Both the position numbers and the translations under genes were made by a program. A stretch of 64,000 bases of DNA from Candidatus Eiseniibacteriota bacterium (GTDB lineage Bacteria; Eisenbacteria; RBG-16-71-46; CAIMUX01): assembly GCA_020633975.1 (NCBI GenBank), contig JACKCR010000002.1:744001-808000 (forward strand), written 5' to 3'. Position 1 is the first letter of the stretch. Each line of letters starts with the position of its first letter. Below are positions 61,220 to 64,000 of the stretch, in pieces. The notes below the pieces were generated by a model. It was not told the origin of the DNA. It worked only from the letters and a program-made list of their open reading frames with translations, and searched no databases.

Positions 61220-61405
61220 CGGCGGGCCGTCCGGGGAGGACGAACCGGGCTGGCCAGTCGACCTCCCGGGTCGGTGGCGCACTTGCCTGACGGGCGAGCT
61301 AGACGACGTTGAGGGGCCTCCGGGAGTCTGGGGGCGAGGCAGAAGACGGGACGGCGGTCCTGACGAAGTCGTTGGACGAAACGAATCCTGAGGAGGGCGA
61401 CATAC

Positions 61406-61807
61406 ATGTCGGCGGAGTATCCGGCGGGTCTCAAGTACACCAAGGAGCACGAGTGGGTGTTCCTCGAGGGCGACGTGGCGACGGTGGGGATCACCCACTT
61501 CGCGCAGTCGTCCCTTGGAGACATCGTGTTCGTCGAACTCCCGTCCGTCGGTGACACCGTCGAGGCGGAGGGCGTGTTCGGGTCGGTCGAGGCGGTCAAG
61601 GCCGTGAGCGATCTCTACAGCCCGGTTGGCGGCGAAGTGGTCGAGATCAACGACGCGATCGACGGCGATCCGGCCATCGTCAATGGCTCGCCGTACGAGG
61701 ACGGGTGGATGATCAAGATCAAGGTCGCGGACCCGAGCATCCTCGACGACCTGATGGGCGCCGAGGAATACCAGGAGTTCGTCGCCGGTCTCGAGGAAGG
61801 CGCCTGA
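61406..61807 (+). CDS. gcvH: Glycine cleavage system H protein
   Basis: The 133-residue lipoyl carrier has KYTKEHEWVFLEGD, VGITHFAQSSLGDIVFVELP and the lipoylation site GSVEAVKAVSDLYSP (K65). It shuttles the aminomethyl group between P, T and L proteins. GAGG-rich sequence precedes the ATG. Its stop TGA overlaps a CTG codon in the frame of the next gene. Confidence 0.95.
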   Translation: MSAEYPAGLKYTKEHEWVFLEGDVATVGITHFAQSSLGDIVFVELPSVGDTVEAEGVFGSVEAVKAVSDLYSPVGGEVVEINDAIDGDPAIVNGSPYEDGWMIKIKVADPSILDDLMGAEEYQEFVAGLEEGA

Positions 61808-62247
61808 TCTCGGGGAGGCCGGGCGGACTCGATTGGGGTGCCTGGCCCTTCCAGGCGCGCCGGGGGCGAGGCTTGGCAGCCCTCGGGGTCGTCCTTATAC
61901 TCGCGGTCGGTCTAGGGATTGGGATGGGGTCCTGGGGTTGGGCGGCGTTTGCCGCCCTCGTGCTCCTCCTGTCGCTGGAGAGTTTCTACTTCCCGACACG
62001 TTTCCAGCTCACCGACGACGGGGTGGGAGCACAGAGGCTCTTTCACCGGAGTTTTCGAGCGTGGGGAACGGTGGCTCGGGTGGTGGAGGATCCGGCGGGG
62101 CTCTATCTCTCGCCGTCCCGCCGGGGGGGCCGGTTCTCGATGTTTCGTGCCTTCCGTCTCCTCTGGGGCGAGGGTGACCCGGACGCGATCCGGGAAGCGG
62201 TACGGACGCGCGTCCGAGCCGATGTCGAGTGGACGAAGGTGTCCTGA
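61804..62247 (+). CDS. Small membrane protein with a PH-like C-terminal part
   Basis: I do not recognise a named family. The frame carries two hydrophobic segments (GLAALGVVLILAVGLGIGM, WGWAAFAALVLLLSLESF), then a beta-rich part (FQLTDDGVGAQRLF, FRAWGTVARVVEDPAGLYL) that resembles bacterial PH/YcxB-like domains, and a C-terminal helix. No ATG or GTG lies at a sensible position. A CTG at 61804 overlaps the gcvH stop (CTGA) with GAGGAAGG just before it; a TTG at 61873, right before the first hydrophobic segment, is the conventional alternative. I set the start at the CTG with low certainty; the gene itself is probable. Confidence 0.6.
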   Translation: MISGRPGGLDWGAWPFQARRGRGLAALGVVLILAVGLGIGMGSWGWAAFAALVLLLSLESFYFPTRFQLTDDGVGAQRLFHRSFRAWGTVARVVEDPAGLYLSPSRRGGRFSMFRAFRLLWGEGDPDAIREAVRTRVRADVEWTKVS

Positions 62248-62717
62248 ACCGGGACGTGGGGGAAGAAGAGCTGAAGGCGGCGGTGGATCAGAGGATCGAG
62301 CCTTTGGAGCCTGAGGACAGGGCGCTCCTCGACAAGGTGGCCGACCAGATCGTCCGCCGCGGTCTCACCGTTCCCGCAGTGTTCTTCCTCGAGTCGAGCA
62401 AGCCTCTCAGCTACGTCGGAAGCCAGGCCCTCCTCTTCCTCGAACCGTTCATTCGCGCATTCCTCGACATGGAGTCGTACGGCCGGTTCGTCCGTCTTCT
62501 CGAAGATCGAGACAACTACGAGCGACTCATCGAAACGATCGAGGAGCGGGACGCGGAACTGGTGAGGGCGAGGAAGGCGGCAGAGAAGGCGGCGAAAGAT
62601 GCGAAGCGCTCGGATGTCGGAACGGGGGCGACGGGCGACGGGAACGCCGCCGGAGGCGCGTCCGGAGAGAGGACGCCCGGATGGCGCGGTTGGTTGGGGA
62701 AGAACCGTAGGAAGTAG
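62229..62717 (+). CDS. Conserved-looking protein of unknown function preceding mutL
   Basis: The frame yields up to 162 residues. The core DKVADQIVRRGLTVPAVFFLESSKPL and GSQALLFLEPFIRAFLD reads as a compact, hydrophobic-faced unit (no signal peptide), followed by YGRFVRLLEDRDNYERLIETIEER and a Lys/Ala/Gly-rich tail with a terminal Trp (GWRGWLGKNRRK). The shape suggests a peripheral membrane or subunit protein. I know similar short proteins beside mutL genes in other genomes but cannot name the family. The start may be the GTG at 62229, a CTG at 62244 overlapping the previous stop, or a GTG at 62256. Confidence 0.65.
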   Translation: MDEGVLNRDVGEEELKAAVDQRIEPLEPEDRALLDKVADQIVRRGLTVPAVFFLESSKPLSYVGSQALLFLEPFIRAFLDMESYGRFVRLLEDRDNYERLIETIEERDAELVRARKAAEKAAKDAKRSDVGTGATGDGNAAGGASGERTPGWRGWLGKNRRK

Positions 62718-62738
62718 GAGTAGGAGAAGGAGAGCAGG

Positions 62739-64000
62739 GTGAGCGAAGGCAAAGAGCTCCGATCGATCCTGGCCACGGACTGTGGCTCGACGACGACGAA
62801 GGCGATCCTCATCGAGAAGCAAGGGGATAGCTACCGTCTCGTCGTGCGCGGAGAGGCCCCGACCACGGTGGAGGCCCCGTTCGAGGACGTCACCAAGGGC
62901 GTACTCAACGCGATCATGGAAGTGGAGGAGCTCGCGGGGAGGAAGCTGCTCGACGGCGACAAGATCATCGTCCCCCAGAACGGGACCGAAGGTGTGGACG
63001 CCTACCTCTCCACCTCGAGCGCCGGCGGCGGTCTCCAGATGATGGTGACGGGCGTAGTGAAGTCGATGACCGGCGAGAGCGCGGAGCGCGCGGCTCTCGG
63101 CGCCGGCGCGATCGTGATGGACATCGTCGCGAGCAACGACCGCCGTCTGCCCCACGAGAAGATCCGTCGGATTCGCGACCTTCGTCCCGACATGATCCTC
63201 CTCTCCGGCGGGATCGACGGCGGAACGAAGACGCACGTGGTGGAGCTCGCGGAGATCATCGCTGCGGCGGATCCTCGGCCCCGTCTCGGCAGCTCGTATG
63301 ACCTTCCGGTCATCTACGCCGGAAACCAGGATGCGATTCCGGAGATCGAGGAGCGTCTGGGCGGCAAGACGTCGCTCGAGGTCACCGAGAACATCCGGCC
63401 CGTCATGGAGCGAGAGAACCTCATGCCGGCCCGGCACAAGATCCATGACCTCTTCATGGAGCACGTGATGGCCCAGGCGCCCGGCTACAAGAAGCTGATG
63501 AGCTGGACCGGGTACCAGACCAACAGCGGTTGGACGTCCGCGCCGATCATGCCCACCCCCGCTGCGGTCGGAAACATCATCCAGACCATCGCCAAACAGG
63601 AAGGCATCCAGGTCGTGGGCGTCGACATCGGCGGTGCGACGACAGACGTCTTCTCCGTGTTCCAGGACGTGTTCAACCGGACGGTGAGTGCGAACCTCGG
63701 AATGTCCTACTCCGTGTCGAACGTTCTCGCGGAAGCGGGCCTTCCGAACGTGATGCGCTGGGTGCCGTTCGACATGGACGAGTCCGAGCTCCGGAACCGG
63801 ATCAAGAACAAGATGATCCGTCCCACTACCATTCCGCAGTCGCTCGAGGAGCTCATCATCGAGCAGGCGATCTCGCGGGAGGCACTGCGTCTCGCCTTCG
63901 AACAACACAAGGCGCTCGCGGTGGGTCTGAAGGGCGTCCAGCAGGAGCGGACCATCTCCGACACGTTCGAGCAGAGCAGCTCCGGGGAAACGTTGATCGA
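62739..64000 (+). CDS. mutL: MutL/GlmL-family ATPase-like protein, N-terminal part
   Basis: The frame is open from the GTG at 62739 (GGAG six bases before) to the window end, about 420 codons. The sequence ATDCGSTTTKAILIEK is the phosphate-1 motif of the ASKHA fold, VGVDIGGATTDVFSV the phosphate-2 motif, with LLSGGIDGG and VIYAGNQDAIPEIEERL in between. These match the MutL/GlmL family, encoded beside B12-dependent carbon-skeleton mutases (glutamate mutase, ornithine/lysine aminomutases) and thought to maintain them. It is not the DNA mismatch-repair MutL. The mutase itself would be expected downstream, outside the window. Confidence 0.85.
   Translation, partial: MSEGKELRSILATDCGSTTTKAILIEKQGDSYRLVVRGEAPTTVEAPFEDVTKGVLNAIMEVEELAGRKLLDGDKIIVPQNGTEGVDAYLSTSSAGGGLQMMVTGVVKSMTGESAERAALGAGAIVMDIVASNDRRLPHEKIRRIRDLRPDMILLSGGIDGGTKTHVVELAEIIAAADPRPRLGSSYDLPVIYAGNQDAIPEIEERLGGKTSLEVTENIRPVMERENLMPARHKIHDLFMEHVMAQAPGYKKLMSWTGYQTNSGWTSAPIMPTPAAVGNIIQTIAKQEGIQVVGVDIGGATTDVFSVFQDVFNRTVSANLGMSYSVSNVLAEAGLPNVMRWVPFDMDESELRNRIKNKMIRPTTIPQSLEELIIEQAISREALRLAFEQHKALAVGLKGVQQERTISDTFEQSSSGETLI

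Noticed and set aside
62739-64000. DNA mismatch-repair MutL
   Set aside because: The motifs are those of the ASKHA-fold GlmL/MutL family (DIGGATTDV), not of the GHKL ATPase mismatch-repair protein; only the name is shared.

Overview
The window is G+C-rich (about two thirds by eye) and gene-dense. Neighbouring genes very often share an ATGA or GTGA stop/start overlap. Outer-membrane barrels of the Omp85 type, a TolC-type channel, TonB/ExbB/ExbD and an LPS heptosyltransferase show a Gram-negative, diderm cell. Bacillithiol genes (bshA, bshC), a metalloprotease/beta-propeller/Omp85 fusion, a MutL-type ATPase and a Gram-positive-style LexA box upstream of uvrA argue against Proteobacteria. They fit an uncultured FCB-group or Gemmatimonadota-like lineage; this placement is inference, because no rRNA is present. 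I see no mobile element, prophage or CRISPR array, so this looks like stable chromosome.

Region 1 (1-16.3 kb): the end of an Omp85-like barrel, a secreted TPR protein (minus), then a methyltransferase-bshC-bshA run for bacillithiol, pgeF (minus), a PAP2 phosphatase overlapping tail-to-tail with a Tat-exported amidase (minus), a membrane histidine kinase, an M23 lipoprotein peptidase, and a run of polyprenyl synthase, rsfS, PfkB kinase, an unknown protein and purM.

Region 2 (16.4-32.4 kb): tRNA-Val, then infC (AUU start, behind a terminator-like leader), rpmI, rplT, a ZapB-like coiled coil, zapA, a 6S RNA, ymdB, folD, xseA, xseB, ispA, nadK, recN, trpE, trpG, trpD, trpC, trpF and trpB, closed by a tRNA-Arg whose 5' end overlaps the trpB stop codon. 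pheST and trpA, which often sit in these blocks, are missing here.

Region 3 (32.4-45.2 kb): a small membrane protein, a GGDEF cyclase, a polyprenol/dolichol-kinase-like protein, the peptidase-propeller-barrel fusion, a membrane-TPR protein and a heptosyltransferase-GmhB fusion. On the minus strand lies a two-gene unit of a DUF4388 protein and a TPR/zinc-finger membrane protein, which I regard as the least explained unit of the window.

Region 4 (45.5-55.4 kb): an ExbB-ExbD-ExbD-TonB-TonB energy-transduction cluster, then a TolC/MacA/MacB-type export operon with two separate permeases.

Region 5 (55.5-64 kb): uvrA with a lysine/alanine/serine-rich repeat tail, elbB (minus), gcvT, gcvH, two small unknown proteins and the start of a mutL-type gene cut by the window end.

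Two themes recur. First, exact in-frame tandem repeats of 15, 12 and 18 bp occur inside recN, trpE and uvrA. Second, two palindromes match the CGAAC-N4-GTTC LexA consensus, one before uvrA and one before exbB.
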